64,000 nt of DNA from Primula veris (GCA_963682055.1 OY821745.1:18907342-18971341); one strand, 5' to 3'. Counted from the first letter of the stretch, positions 10,958 through 23,915 are shown. Made by a program: numbers and translations. The notes: generated from the sequence alone by a model not told the origin.

Positions 10958-12199
10958 TAGTTAAACCCTTTAAAAGTGTACTTTGCAAGGGGATGTATTT
11001 TACCCCATTGGACTTAAAGTTAATGTAAACTTTGCACTAATTACAACTGTAGTGTAATTGCGATTCAAAGCACTGTTTTCATTGATAGTAACTAATAAGT
11101 ATTATTAACCAAGCTTGTTTGTTTCGATCTTTTTGGAAATGGTAATAATAATTAATCCAAAATAGAAACTTACCGCTTACGAAGGGAACAAACAATCTAA
11201 ATCATTTGTTTTGGGAATAAATATCACTAGCGAAGTATGTTTAAATTGAAAATATTGAGTTTTGCTTATAGGACGATAACAACGTTGTAAAAAAAAATGC
11301 GGATTTGTTTATGAATAAATGAAACTTCTGGACTTGATAAAATAAACAGGAAGAGATAAGGTTTTATTGCAATAAATGAAATAACATGGACTAAAATATA
11401 AATTACAAAAATAAAAGGACTTAAATGAAATTATATAAAGTAAAAGGACAAAAAAGAAATTAGAGAAATTAAAAAGACTTAATTGAACTAATGACATAAA
11501 TGAAATAATAATAAAATAAGTAAAGAGTGAAAGGAAAAAAGTTGGATTTAGTTTAAAATCACAGACGAGACAACTATGTCTCCTTAAACCCTATTTACCC
11601 GCCACCTTTTAGCTTCTGGGTTTTTTGGGCAATTGATTACAAAGGTAAAACGATTGATCACTATGCAGCAACGGAAGTGGAGTCACTGAACCCGACGAGT
11701 CTTTTGTATTGCGGTACTCTCTCTCTAAATATGTTGTGAGTGTGTTGCTGTGTAAATGTGAATAATATGCTGATTGATTGGGGTACCTATTTATACTAGG
11801 CGAGGGTAACTCCAACATACATTCGAGGATTACATATCAATTATGATGTACCATAATTTCCGTTGTTATGCGTTACAGAATCTCAATTATTAACTCTGAA
11901 ATTAATATAGAGTTTGAATATACCACACGTAACATGAACCGAACGAGCACTCAGTACCAAACCAAAATGGATAAGGCTAAGGATAAGGACGCGTCAATAG
12001 CACAAGCACAACCAGCTTACAAGCTCCGACAATCGAGTCATGAGACCCGCGTCCCACGACCCACACTTGGCCGAGCCTGGCGCGCACGTATGTTGCATTC
12101 ATTACCAGTTATGTGTTTGACCAACTAAACACATAAGAGTGGTAATTGTATAAATACCATTATATGAGACTCTTTAATTAGACCAGGAAATGGTCATTT
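10958..12199. other. Intergenic sequence with a promoter-like patch on the minus strand
   Basis: No protein-coding gene is convincing. Between about 11570 and 11830 the minus strand reads like an LTR or gene promoter: a TATAAATAGG box (complement of 11786-11795) followed by an AG-rich leader. No LTR ends, primer site or coding partner could be located, so its nature is open. Confidence 0.35.
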
Positions 12200-13205
12200 T
12201 TATATGTAATAATGATATATATTAGCGTTGTTTCGTTGTCATTTTGACCCAATTAAGCCATATTTTGTGTTTTTCGTTATTTTTTCGGTTGATTTGCACT
12301 ATTTTGCGTTTTTACAGAAAAAAAAAAAACACGAAATTAGCATAAAAAGGAGACAATGACGTGAGAAGACCCAAGAAAGGACCAAAAAAGAAGACCCCAT
12401 AAGGTAAAGGGTCTCAAATCAGCCCCAAAGAAGTTACAAAACGAAACAAAGTGGAGACCAAAGAAGTCAAAGCGAAGAACATTCTAAAAGCCAACCTGAC
12501 CGATCAGTCTGACCGGTTAGGCTTTGACTGGTCAGCCTGACCAGTCAAGTCAGTTCAGATTTTAAAATTTAGAAGGATAAGTTTGTTAAGTCTTGAGATA
12601 TATACCCTTAGTCTATTCCAAAACCATATACCATTATCATTATTCAGCATCCAGAGCTCATTTGAGTTTCTTAACACCCCTCTCTCTCAATATTTTTCAT
12701 TTTTATATTTGTAGGATATATTTTGTCGCATTGGATACTCACCGTTATCAAGCTAAGTGTTTTTTTAACTTGATGTTTATTATCTTTGATTATACTTTGC
12801 TTGTTTTTATCCTTGCGGTTATATTTGTTTTAGTTAGTACTAGTTTATATATTTATTTTTAGCAATTGACGACTCTTAAACATCATAATATAAATTGTAG
12901 GAGAACTCCCCTAATTGAACATTAAACTGAAATTTGTATGATAAAACAAGTTAGGATTGACAACTCTTGCGTGTTAGTCGATAGCAAATTAGTTAACAAG
13001 TAAATAATATATTGGTTGTAATATTGAGAAAACAGAAAAAGCGATCAAAAACCTAAATCTAGGAAATAAAATAGAACTAATATTTCACTTGGTTAGTTAC
13101 TCGTGTATCGACCCCGTATTTTCGGAAATTATATTACAATTGCATTCATACTCTTGCGACACCCTTTTGCATGTAAAAATTACACACTTGAGGGGCAGTC
13201 AATAT
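12200..13205 (+). repeat. Probable LTR of an Athila-like Ty3/gypsy element
   Basis: It is inferred from what follows: a degraded primer-binding site directly downstream and an Athila-type gag further on. The segment contains clustered TGACCGGTCA-like motifs at 12500-12550. The left edge is not sharply defined and no second LTR was found in the window. Confidence 0.45.
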
Positions 13206-13226
13206 TTTGGCACCGCTGTCGGTGAA
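13206..13226 (+). other. Degraded retrotransposon primer-binding site (tRNA-Asp type)
   Basis: TTGGCACCGCTGTCGGTGAA resembles the TGGCGCCGTTGCCGGGGA site used by Athila-type elements, with several transitions. It sits between the proposed LTR and the gag remnant, in the expected order. Confidence 0.55.
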
Positions 13227-14197
13227 TTAATTTCAGGTTGATATTAGTTCACAAAACGAACCTGGAAACTGGGTTACAAAGCTAACAAAAAAGCAGTTGA
13301 TCTATTTTTTCCAAAAAAAATTTGATCTCGGACGTGACCGGTCACCCTAACTGGTCACACTCCTGAATTAAAAAACTATTATTTATCTCGTAGGGAGAGA
13401 ACGATTCGCCAAATTTACGCGTTTGTCCGCTAACGGTTTTCCCTAGGAAGATTTAAACCTTAATATATTTAAAATATCTTCTTTATTTTATCCAATTCTA
13501 CCCATAAATCCTAAATTAGGATTTCTATATTGTTTTTGTTATTTTTCTTAAAATCCTAATTAATTAAAAATATATATATTAATTCCCGATTTAGAGAATC
13601 AGTAAAAAAAAAAAAATTGGAATTTATTAATATAAATTTCGAAAATATAATAATAAAATCTTGAAAGTTAAAAATTTGTTAAAAAAAGATAAGGATAAAA
13701 TCTTTAAAAATCTATTAAATCTTTTTCTACCAAAATTGGATAAATAAGATCCCAAAAAATCTATCGCCATAACTAACCATGAGAAGAGATAAGATTTCAG
13801 AATTTGTAAAAAAGAATTAACTAATTTCCGAAATTAAAATATTTTTAATTAATATTAATAGATAATTAGGAATTAATTAATTTTTAATTGATAAAAACTC
13901 GAAAAAAAATTCAAAAATTTGTTTTCCCTGATTTAAAGAATCAAGTTAATTATTAAAAAAAATCAAATCAAAAAAAAATTAAATATTAATTATTTTATTT
14001 AATGATTATTTAATTAATTAAAAAAAACTAAAAATTCCAAAATTGTTTTTCTGGTTTGAAGAACCAAGTTCTAAAAAGAAAAAAAAATCATTAATTATAT
14101 TTAATTAATTAATTTGAATTAATTATTAAATATTAATAATAATAATAATAAAATTTAAACTCCGACACCGTCCAAACACTTCTATCCCTTGTTCTAA
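13227..14197 (+). other. AT-rich leader between primer site and gag remnant
   Basis: No coding sequence is visible. There are many A and T runs and TTAATTAA-type words, and it ends in an AATAAT microsatellite at about 14135-14152. It corresponds to the long untranslated leader of the Athila-like element. Confidence 0.4.
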
Positions 14198-14759
14198 ATG
14201 GAACTAGAGCATGCATCCGAAAATGAAGAAACAATCGAACAATGCTTAAATCCCGTTGTGCCGGTTGGGCTGTCTTACATTGTGTTTGACCTCGGCCAGA
14301 AGCAATTCGTTCTGCATAATTTTCACATTCTAAACATTCTTTCAAACTTTTCTGCTCTGAATAGAGAGAACCTTTATTCACATTTCGAGGATTTCGTCGA
14401 TACATGCCGCCTGGTGTATAACGGTCGAATCCCGCTTGATCGGAAACAACTCAAGTTGTTCCGCTTTTCCCTAAAAGAAAATGCCTTCGAATGCTACAAA
14501 AAAACTGCCAAGTAATTCACTTAGAACATGCAATGCTATGCAAGAATGCTTCCTTAAGTACTTCTACAAAACTTCTCGTCTAGCCAATGCTCGCAAACAA
14601 ATTCAAAACTTTATTCTTGCACTTACTGAAGCGTATCACGAAGCGTGCTATAGATTTAACAAACTTCTTAGAGAATGTCCATCTCATGGACTTATTTTAG
14701 GAGTGCTGATCATGATCTTCTATGCATGTATTAACACCATACCAACACTATACCAGTAA
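14198..14759 (+). pseudogene. Athila-like gag fragment, frameshifted
   Basis: The conceptual protein carries the retrotransposon gag (capsid) core: FEDFVDTCRLVYN, FRFSLKENAFECY, then, after a one-base shift in the A7 run near 14500-14506, LPSNSLRTCNAMQECFLKYF and CYRFNKLLRECPSHG. This order matches the capsid region of Athila-type Ty3/gypsy elements. Nothing of protease, reverse transcriptase or integrase follows, so the element is truncated. The call rests on motif recognition; the exact lineage is less certain than the gag identity. Confidence 0.65.
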
Positions 14760-16395
14760 AGCCTGACGACAGCCAACTTGGATATAACATGCAAGCCCTT
14801 TTTTTATATTTTCTTTGCATGTTTTTTTCAATTTCATAAAGTCTTCCTTTTAAAAAAGTTCCTGCATAACCTGCAGATTAGGCTCAATTTCGATTAGTAG
14901 CATATGACTATTTGAGAGCTAGAAACCTTGATTTCTGAACAAACAATTCTTGTGAAATCACTGTTATAGTTCTTGTCTCGTTTCTAGTTCTTCTCTTGTT
15001 TCGAGTTAAGCCAGCCAAAGAAGCGAAATGAAATTTAAAGAATGTATCACAAAATATAATTGACATTAAAAACATGATAAGTATTAATAAGTCCGAACCA
15101 TAATATTAACGCTTATAAAACTATTACGCAAGCGTTTATCCTAACTATCTTGATATTAAAATAATATATAGTATAATTTAAGTGAACATAATTTAGTATC
15201 AAGAGGGTGTTATTAGAAATGTGTATTTTGATTGTCGTGGGAATTTCCGATGACCCATTTTTTATATGTCATTGTCGAGTCTATTGTTCAACAATTCTCT
15301 CCTTAAGATCTATTCGTCCTTCTACCGTTGCCTTCTAGGAAATGAACGCTGACCTAACAGGATAAAACGACAAAACTAAAGTAGCAAAGTGGAAACACAC
15401 GCTCATACTGACGAAGCAGAAAATAACAAGAGAATTTCTCCTTAATTTTTTCTAAGAAAACTAAATGCATAATATAAAGAGGGAGAGGGATAATCTGATA
15501 TATAGAATATCGGATTTGGAAATGGAATGAATAAAAACTTAGGGGAATGGTTTAATTTATAAAAAAACAAAAGGGTGTCAATCTAAACAGACGTGACTGT
15601 TTAGAAATATAGGGACAGATTTAAAATATAGGGACCTGTTTGTAAACAGGCATAACTATTGGATCAAGGAAGTGAATATGAACAGATTCAAAGTAAAAAG
15701 GGATTAAGAACGTTAGGAAAAATAATAATATATATATATATATATATAATATAAAAAGTGTGGGTTTGTTGAAGACATGGTTGCTTCATTTACCATCACC
15801 CTTTGCTTAATTACCACATCATCAATACTTTAGTATGGACTTTCAAATTACCCTTTAATTAGCTTTCTCCCTCATTTCCAATCGTATTGACTGATTGAGT
15901 ATTCTATTAATTAGCCTAATCCTTCACTTTGAAACGTATTGACTGATTTGAAAGGTGTGCGGCCTAGGTCTTTTAGGGGTTTGGTTATAATTTGGAGGAA
16001 ATTTGAACGGAAAAACGAAGGCAGCGTTATACACCTGCTATTCAGTGGCCAATCTTATTTAAACGGGTAAATAGTACATATTCAGAACCTCCAGCAATTA
16101 GTAAAAACGAGGCAAAAAAGGGATTCATATAACACAGATTCTGGCATTGCTTGGTTGCGACTTGCAACTTATAAGATCCGTTTTTCTACCGTAAGATGCT
16201 AGACTTAATTTTTCCGACTTCTTAAAATTTGATTTTTTGGTTCGTCACCTGATAAAGCTGGCAGCTTCGACCTGGACAGACAATCATTTTTTTCTCTATA
16301 TCAAATTTCTAAGACTACCATTTTTTTCTCTATATCAAATTTCTAAGACTACGAAGAAAGTAAATTTGAAGATTGTCTTGTTTTTTTTTTAACAG
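14760..16395. other. AT-rich intergenic sequence
   Basis: No gene is visible. It holds a short (TA)n at about 15730-15749, a direct repeat of ATTGACTGATT words near 15880-15945, and a tandem duplication of about 34 bp (TTTTTCTCTATATCAAATTT unit) at 16286-16353 just before the HECT remnant. Confidence 0.5.
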
Positions 16396-16593
16396 AATGA
16401 TATCTCTGATGTTTTGGATCTAACTTTTGGAATTGATGCTCATGAGGAAAAGCTCATATTGTCTGAGAAGAAAGAAGTGAGAAATTCAACAATATGTTCA
16501 ATTTATAATGTTTGGCGGATAAATCTTTTTTACTTGCTAAAAGCTTTACTTTCATCTTAAGGTGACTGATTACGAGCTTATCAATGATGGAAG

Positions 16594-18000
16594 TGTTGGA
16601 AAAAAGTTGGAAAACATGTAGTTTAAACATGGTTGTTCCAAGTGGTCAGGGACCATCTTTGAGTCAATTTTTAATGCTACTCCTCAGTTTTTCTGAGGCC
16701 ATACTCTATGCGTTTGAGTAGCTCGTACGACGAACTTCGCAACGTTATATCGCATGACCTATTCGGAGGAAGGGTGTGAATGATAATTGGACTCGAAGGT
16801 TGGTACTCGAAAGAGGGAAAAACCGAAATCTGGAAAATGGAGTAGAGAGTGGGAATAAAACATGAGTGTTATCCCACATTGGAAAATCAAGATTGATTTT
16901 TACTCTATATATACAAGTCCATCCCATGTAGTTGGTAAACTAATTAAGTCCACATACCCATGAGTGGGTTAGTGTGTACCACACGCGCTCGCTCGGGTCT
17001 CGGGATTCGGTTCTCGGGACGCGGGCCGCGGGCCGCGGCATGCGGGATTTGGGATTTGGGATTTGGGATTTGGGGAATGTCTCGGGTCTTGGGTCTTGGG
17101 TCTTGTACTAATCTGAAAATGGACTTTTGCATATTTGCAAGAGCAGTCCCTAGAGTTCCAGAAAGTTTGAAACTCCAGCAGTAATGGAGACGGATTCTGG
17201 GGATGTAACTCCCAGAATTAAATGACCACAATAAATTCTGCGGTTTCAGAATCCTCTATAAAGAGGCAGCCATCCCTCACATTCTAACACACATGAAATC
17301 ATTCTCTCTTCTCTCTAACATTCAAACAGCAGCATATATTTTTTTCCATAGCACTTAGAAACCAGAGAGAACCACCCACTAAAAGTTCGACTTAGACTCG
17401 TCGCCAGTTTTCGGCGAGTCTTCCGAGAGACGTTGTACCTTGGGATCGAAGCGCCAACGCAAACAGAAACATCAAGGTGGTTGGACGAATATCGATTAAG
17501 GGAATACTGTTAACAGTAGCCTCGTCTAAATTTATTTACATTCTGTCCAGTTTTATTTCGCATTTAAATTCAGTTTTTTACATTCTATCCTTTCAATTCA
17601 GTATTTTAATTTTCTGTACTTAGCTGTAGCTTTTATATTCTGTATTTACCTTTCTGTAATTTACTTAAAGTACTGTTTCTGTTCTGTAATTTCATTTCTG
17701 TAATTAGATTCTGTAATTAGAATAGTTTCAATTCAGTCATGTTATTTCAATTCATATCAGAACAGTCCGGCTGTTAAGTTTATACTTTCCAGTCCGGAAG
17801 TTTCTATTAATTGCAAATCAGTACATCAGATTATTAATTAATAATAATCTGATAACGTTTGCTTTAATTACTTTTCAGTACTTACATGTTGTAATCAGTT
17901 TATTGTATTCCATTTTGAAATTAATAAAGATTACACTGGTTTTGTTTAATTCTTGTTTAGTCATTTATTTATTATTAATTGTTATTTCGTATACGGAAAC
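16594..18000 (+). repeat. Left (5') LTR of the copia element
   Basis: About 1.41 kb, starting TGTTGGAAAAAAG. It has an intact TATAAA at 17257-17262 and short tandem words GGGATTT (four) and GGGTCTT (three) at about 17043-17104. Its last few bases differ from the right LTR where the internal deletion starts. Confidence 0.92.
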
Positions 18001-18002
18001 TA

Positions 18003-18704
18003 AGGAGACTGAATCTGACCAGGTTTCTCAAGGAGACTGCTCCCGTCCTAAGCGAGGACGATCTGGACGAGCAGTCGTTCTCTGCGGTTGAGGCATGGAG
18101 ACATGCCGACTACCTATGCAAGAACTATATCTTGTGTGCTCTAGATGACACGCTGTTCAGTGTTTTCGAGCCCAAAGCTACTGCAAAGGAGCTGTGGGAG
18201 ACTCTCGAAAATAAGTACAAAGTGAATAACGCTGGTACAAAGAGATTTGTTGTCACGGACTTTCACGAGTACCGTATGACTGACAGCAGGGGTGTCATGG
18301 AGCAAGTTGAGGAGCTCCAACTGATTTATCACCGCCTTTAGGCTGAGGGGTTAGTTATTAATGAGCCTTTCCAGGTGGCACTCATGATTGAGAAATTGCC
18401 GCCGTCTTGGAAAGACTTTCAAAACTACCTGAAGCACAAGTGGAAGGAAATGAGGTTGGAGGGGCTCATTGAGAAGCTCAATATCGAGGTGAGCAACCGT
18501 CGCTCCGTGAGGAGAGTCGGTGGTGCTAACATCCCAATGGCAAAGGCCAATGTGGTCGAAAGCTCCAACGTCAAACGTAAACGTTTTGACAACGGAGGCA
18601 GTGCTGTTGTCGCAAAGAAATTTGCGGGAACCTGCTTTGTGTGTAACAGGACCGGCTATCGTGTCACGGACTGTTATGACAATAAAGGCGCTGTTAAGCC
18701 TAAG

Positions 18705-18743
<39 letters not shown>

Positions 18744-18811
18744 TAGAAACTTCAAGGGCAAAGGAAAGAGAAAAGCTCCAGCTCAGGCACATCTGGCCGA
18801 GGGAAGATGAG
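18003..18811 (+). pseudogene. Copia gag, 5'-truncated and interrupted
   Basis: The capsid/UBN2-type region is recognisable from LTRFLKETAPVLSED through AWRHADYLCKNYIL and ATAKELWETLENKY. An in-frame TAG at 18339-18341 falls just before AEGLVINEPFQVALMIEKLP, where relatives read through. A zinc-knuckle remnant CFVCNRTGYRVTDCYDN lies at about 18634-18684; the knuckle histidine is replaced by Arg (GY-R for GH). A run of 39 cytosines (18705-18743) then breaks the frame. The N-terminal part of gag is absent, consistent with a deletion from the LTR edge. Confidence 0.85.
18705..18743. repeat. Homopolymer of 39 cytosines in copia gag
   Basis: An uninterrupted C run read as polyproline in the linker between gag and protease. 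The length is extreme for a plant coding-derived region and sets the reading frame of what follows; copy number may also be an assembly uncertainty. Confidence 0.95.
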
Positions 18812-18831
18812 ATGATGACCACTTAACTGCT

Positions 18832-21800
18832 GTGGTCTCTGAAGTGAATCTCGTGGGGAGCAACCCCAAAGAGTGGTGGCTGGATACCGGCGCCACAAGC
18901 CACATCTGCTCAACAAGGTGGATGTTTAAGACCTATGAAGCGGTAGAGGGAGAAAGCTACTTCATGGGAAATTCTGCTACTTCCAAGGTGGAAGGAAAAG
19001 GAATGGTCGTGATGAAGATGACCTCGGGAAAAGAGCTGAGTTTGACAAATGTGCTTCATGTTCCGGATATTCCGCAAAAATCTGGTATCAGGATCGGTGA
19101 TGGTGAAGAACGGGTTCAAGTTAGTTTTAGAATCCGATAAAATTATAATCACAAAAAATGGTGTATATGTAGGCCGTGGCTATATGACTAACGACATGTT
19201 TAAGTTAAACGTAGGGACACCTGCTCCCAATAAATGTGCTAAAGCTGAGGCTAGCACCAGCAATGTAATGACTGTTGCCCAAGAGGCCAATAAAAATTTT
19301 AAGTTTAATTATTTATTTGAGTCATTTCATTTGTGGCATGGTAGATTAGGTCACGTGAATTATAATTCTTTAAAGAAATTAATATCACTAAAACTAATAC
19401 CAAATTTCGTTTTTGATAAGCAACACAAATGTGAGATTTGTGTTGAGGAAAAATTAACGAAATCATCGTTTCAACATGTTGAACGAGAAAGTGAACCTCT
19501 CGGTCTAATACACACGGATGTATGCGACTTAAAGTTTATACAAACGCGAGGAGGGAAAAAGTACTTTATCACCTTTATAGATGATTGTACTAGATACTGT
19601 TACGTTTACTTAATGAAAAGTAAAGACGAAGCAGTAGAGAAATTCGCTCTTTATAAGACCGAAGTTGAAAATCAACTCAATAGAAAAATTAAAATATTGA
19701 GAAGTGATACAGGCGGTGAATATGAATCACCGTTTGAACAGATATACAGTGAAAGCGGCATTATACATCAAACCACAGCCCCATACACTCCCGAGCAAAA
19801 TGGGGTTGCTGAGCGTAAAAATAGAATGCTAAAGGAAATGATGAATGCTATGTTAATCAGTTCTGGGTTACCCCAGAACATGTGGGGGGAAGCGATACTT
19901 TCCGCTAACTATGTTTTAAACAAGTTACCACATAAGAAGCGAGAAAAGACTCTATATGAATTATGGAAAGGTCATCAACCCAGTTATAAGAACCTGCGGG
20001 TTTGGGGTTGTCTCGCAAAGGTCCTAGTTCCCACTCCTAAGAGGATGAGAATTGGTCCTAAGACGATGGACTGTGTGTTCATCGGATATGCACAGAATAG
20101 TAGTGCATATCGGTTTCTCGTGCACAAGTCGGACAATCCCGATGTGCACGTAGATACGTATATGGAAAGCCGAGAGGCCTCTTTCTTTGAAGATATCTTT
20201 TCCCGGAAATTACCTACATCTGTACCAACTGAAGAGTTGAACAGTGAGGGAAATGTGGGGGCAAGTGAACCGACAGAGGAAGAGGAAGAGGAAGAGCCTC
20301 GGCGCAGCAAAAGGGCAAGGAAGGAAACTTCCTTTGGACCTGATTTTTTAACCTTCATGGTTGAAGGCGAACCGGTGATATATAAACAAGCTATGTCAAC
20401 ACCAGATTCCCAATATTGGGAAGAAGCCATTCAAAATGAGATTGAATCAATCATGCAAAACCACACTTGGGAACTAGTGGATTTCCGAAAGGATGTAAGC
20501 CCCTAGGTCACAAGTGGATCTTCAAGAGGAAGTTAAGGGTTGATGGCACGATTGAGAAATACAAGGCGAGACTTGTAGTAAAAGGCTTCAGGCAAACGGA
20601 AGGTGTCGATTATTTTGACACGTATGCCCCTGTCTCCAGGAAAACGTCTATCCGAATCGTCATTGCTCTCGCAGCTTTGTTTGATATGGAAAAACATCAA
20701 ATGGATGTAAAGACGGCGTTTCTAAATGGAGAACTGGAAGAAGAGATTTACATGGAACAACCGGAAGGGTCTGTAGTTCCTGGTAAAGAGCACCAAGTGT
20801 GCAAACTTGTAAAGTCTCTATATGGACTCAAACAAGCGCCAAAGCAATGGCACGAGAAGTTTGATAGAATTATGCTATCAAACGGTTTTCACATTAATGA
20901 GTGTGATAAATGTGTCTACTCTAAAGGAAGTGGAAGAGACTGTGTTGTAGTCTGTCTCTATGTGGATGACATGATCATAATTGGGAGTAATGATAGAATC
21001 AGCTCCACAAAGAAAATGTTATCACAACACTTCAATATGAAGGACCTAGGTATAGCTGATGTAATACTTGGTATGAAGATTACCAAAACATCAGAAGGAT
21101 ATGCCTTGTCCCAATGTCACTATGTTAAACAAGTATTAGACAAGTTTGACAAGGGCAGTAAGACAATGTCTAAAACCCCAATTAAGTTCAACTATAACCT
21201 GAAAAAGAATTCTGGTAAGAGAGTGAATCAATTGGAGTTCTCTCGAGTCATAGGCAGTCTCATGTATATAATGAATTGCACTAGACCAGACATAGCAAAC
21301 TCAGTGAGTAGACTGAGCAGGTACACCAGTAATCCCAATGAGGAACACTGGAAGGCCATAATGAAACTTCTCAGGTATATGAGGTTTTCAGCCGATTACT
21401 GCTGCACTATACCAGATATCCAGCGGTACTGGAAGGGTATTCAGATGCCAACTGGATATCAGACTCCAATAGCACAAGGTCCACGAGTGGATATGTGTTT
21501 ATAATGGGAGGAGCTGCTGTGTCTTGGAGATCCTCCAAACAGACATGTATTGCAAGGTCAACTATGGAATCTGAATTCATAGCGTTGGACTTAGCAACCG
21601 AAGAGGCAGACTGGCTGAGAAGTCTATTGGAAGGAATTCCAATGTGGCCAAAACCTGTTCCCGCAATAAGCATGCATTGTGATAGTCAATCAGCTATTGC
21701 GCGGGATCAGGATCATATATATAATGGAAAGTCTCGACATATACGTTGGAGACATAAATCCGTAAGGGAATTGTTATCCAACGGCGTGGTATCCTTAGAT

Positions 21801-21920
21801 TTTATGAGATCAAAAGAAAACATAGCGGATCCATTAACTAAAGGCTTGACTCAAGTAGGAGTCGAGACGTCATCGAACGGAATGGGATTAAAGCCCATTA
21901 AATTGGTGGCCCCCCCATAG
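18832..21920 (+). pseudogene. Copia pol (protease, integrase, reverse transcriptase, RNase H) with frameshifts
   Basis: Protease: [12 protein letters not shown] at about 18874. Integrase: the zinc-binding part has LWHGRLGHVN and CEICVEEK; the core has IHTDVCD, SDTGGEYES and APYTPEQNGVAERKN, so the catalytic D, D and E are present. Reverse transcriptase: [37 protein letters not shown] and [11 protein letters not shown]. RNase H: YSDANW, TMESEF, HCDSQSA and HIRWRHK. Single-base frame changes lie near 19069 (protease/integrase), near 20480 just before GCKPLGHKW, and near 21410 before RNase H. Otherwise the domains are well kept, so inactivation was probably recent. Confidence 0.92.
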
Positions 21921-22477
21921 GCAACCCAACCTAAACGGAATCTTTCCTGATAGGTTCAAAGGGAAACTGAACTGTGGGGGCAACCGAACAAAGCACTCGG
22001 GAACCTGGAGTTCCCAGCCCATTTCCGCGATGACAGAGTGATAGACCTGTACCATTGTAAGGGTGAGCTTGAGGCTCTTAATGATCTAAGTAACTCGACG
22101 GTCGAGTAAAGTGAGTCAGGACACTTTCGACTTGGAACACCTATAACGAGTGTGTAAGGCCGGTACCATGTGATGAGCTTGGGCTAATTCACTAGAGCAC
22201 TCAGTTGAAGTTGCCAAGGCAGTCCAGGCCAAATATAGACAACAATTAAAGGGCCTAGTACGTGGGTAGAGAGGTCACTGTGCGGGTACCATTCTGGGAT
22301 ACACAAAGCTTGATGGTTCAAAGCTTTACAGCTACCTAATAGCAGTATTCTGGGTGGTACTCCGCTACGGCAGGTTCAAGGCGCGTGCTACCTGACCTTA
22401 GGCAGTGAACTTTTGCGGTTCTCTTGATTTGCATTTAGGACATGGGCTTTTGAGCCAATTGCATTCATGTGGGGGAT
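21921..22477 (+). other. Copia 3' untranslated region with polypurine tract
   Basis: Non-coding sequence between RNase H and the right LTR. GTGGGGGAT at 22469-22477, immediately before TGTTGG, is the polypurine tract that primes plus-strand synthesis. Confidence 0.8.
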
Positions 22478-23915
22478 TGTTGGCAAAAAGTTGGAAAACA
22501 TGTAGTTTAAACATGGTTGTTTCAAGTGGTCAGGGACCATCTTTGAGTCAATTTTTAATGCGACTCCTAAGTTTTTCTGAGGCCATACTCTATGCGTTTG
22601 AGTAGCTCGTGCGACGAGCTTCGCAACGGTATATCGCATGACCTATTCGGAGGAAGGGTGTGAATGATAATTGGACTCGAAGGTTGGTACTCGAAAGAGG
22701 GCAAAACCGAAATCTGGAAAATGGAGTAGAGAGTGGGAATAAACCATGAGGGTTATCCCACATTGAAAAATCAAGGTTGATTTTTACTCTATATATACAA
22801 GTCCATCCCATGTAGTTAGTAAACTAATTAAATCCACATACCCATGAGTGGGTTAGTGTGTACCATACACGCGTGCGCTCGCTCGGGTCTGTGGTCTCAG
22901 GACTCGGGCCTCAGGCATCGGGCCTCGGGACGCGGGCCGCGGCATGCGGGATTTGGGATTTGGGATTTGGGGAATGTCTCGGGTTTTGGGTCTTGGGTCT
23001 TGTACTAATCTGAAAATGGACTTTTGCATATTTGCAAGAGCAGTCCCTAGAGTTTCAGAAAGTTTGAAACTCCAGCAGTAATGGAGGCGGATTCTGGGGA
23101 TGTAACTCCCAGAATTAAATGACCACAATAAATTCTGCGGTTTCAGAATCCTCTGTAAAGAGGCAGCCATCACTCACATTCTAACACACATGAAATCATT
23201 CTCTCTTCTCTCTAACATTCAAACAGCAGCATATATTTTTTTCCATAGCACTTAGAAACCAGAGAGAACCACCCACTAAAAGCTCGACTTAGACTCGTCG
23301 CCAGTTTTCGGTGAGTCTTCCGAGAGACGTCGTACCTTGGGATCGAAGCGCCAACGCAACCACAAACATCAAGATGGTTGGGCGAATATCGGTTAAGGGC
23401 ATACTGTTAACAGTAGCCTCGTCTAAATTTATTTACATTCTGTCCAGTTTTATTTCGCATTTAAATTCAGTTTTTTACATTCTGTCATTTCAATTCAGTA
23501 TTTTAATTCAGTATTTTGATTTTCTGTACTTAGCTGTAGCTTTTATATTCTGTATTTACCTTTCTGTAATTTACTTAAAGTACTGTTTCTGTTCTGTAAT
23601 TTCATTTCTGTAATTAGATTATGTAATTAGAATAGTTTCAATTCAGTCATGTTATTTCAATTCATATCAGAACAATCCGGCTGTTAAGTTTATACTTTCC
23701 AGTCCGGCAGTTTCTATTAATTGCAAATCAGTACATCAGATTATTAATTAATAATAATCTGATAACGTTTGCTTTAATTACTTTTCAGTACTTACATGTT
23801 GTAATCAGTTTATTGTATTCCATTTTGAAATTAATAAACATTACACTGGTTTTGTTTAATTCTTGTTTAGTCCTTTATTTATTATTAATTGTTATTTCGT
23901 ACACGGAAACCAACA
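22478..23915 (+). repeat. Right (3') LTR of the copia element
   Basis: 1,438 bp, TGTTGG to CCAACA. It closely matches the left LTR but the TATA box has become TGTAAA (23154-23159) and the GGGATTT/GGGTCTT words are one copy shorter. Confidence 0.95.

Larger units (their letters stand above)
16594..23915 (+). mobile_element. Ty1/copia LTR retrotransposon inserted in the HECT remnant
   Basis: This 7.3-kb element begins TGTTGG and ends CCAACA and is flanked by the 5-bp duplication GGAAG (16589-16593 and 23916-23920). The order LTR, gag, protease, integrase, reverse transcriptase, RNase H, polypurine tract, LTR defines Ty1/copia. The reverse transcriptase keeps its YVDD box. The 5' junction is damaged: the last bases of the left LTR, the primer-binding site and the start of gag are missing, because gag sequence begins within a few bases of 18000. 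The element could therefore not prime reverse transcription now. Coding frames are broken at several points. Confidence 0.95.

Noticed and set aside
11868..12128. Small protein of 86 residues at 11868-12128
   Set aside because: No conserved pattern, atypical composition and no promoter or splice signals; likely chance.
16944..17231. Arg/Pro-rich proteins in the copia LTRs (also near 22853-23173)
   Set aside because: They lie within both LTRs at equivalent places and derive from GGGATTT/GGGTCTT repeats; LTRs of this family do not encode proteins.
18351..18810. Glycine- or proline-rich proteins over the poly-C run
   Set aside because: The Gly and Pro runs come from the 39-C homopolymer in copia gag; only the gag frame upstream is real.
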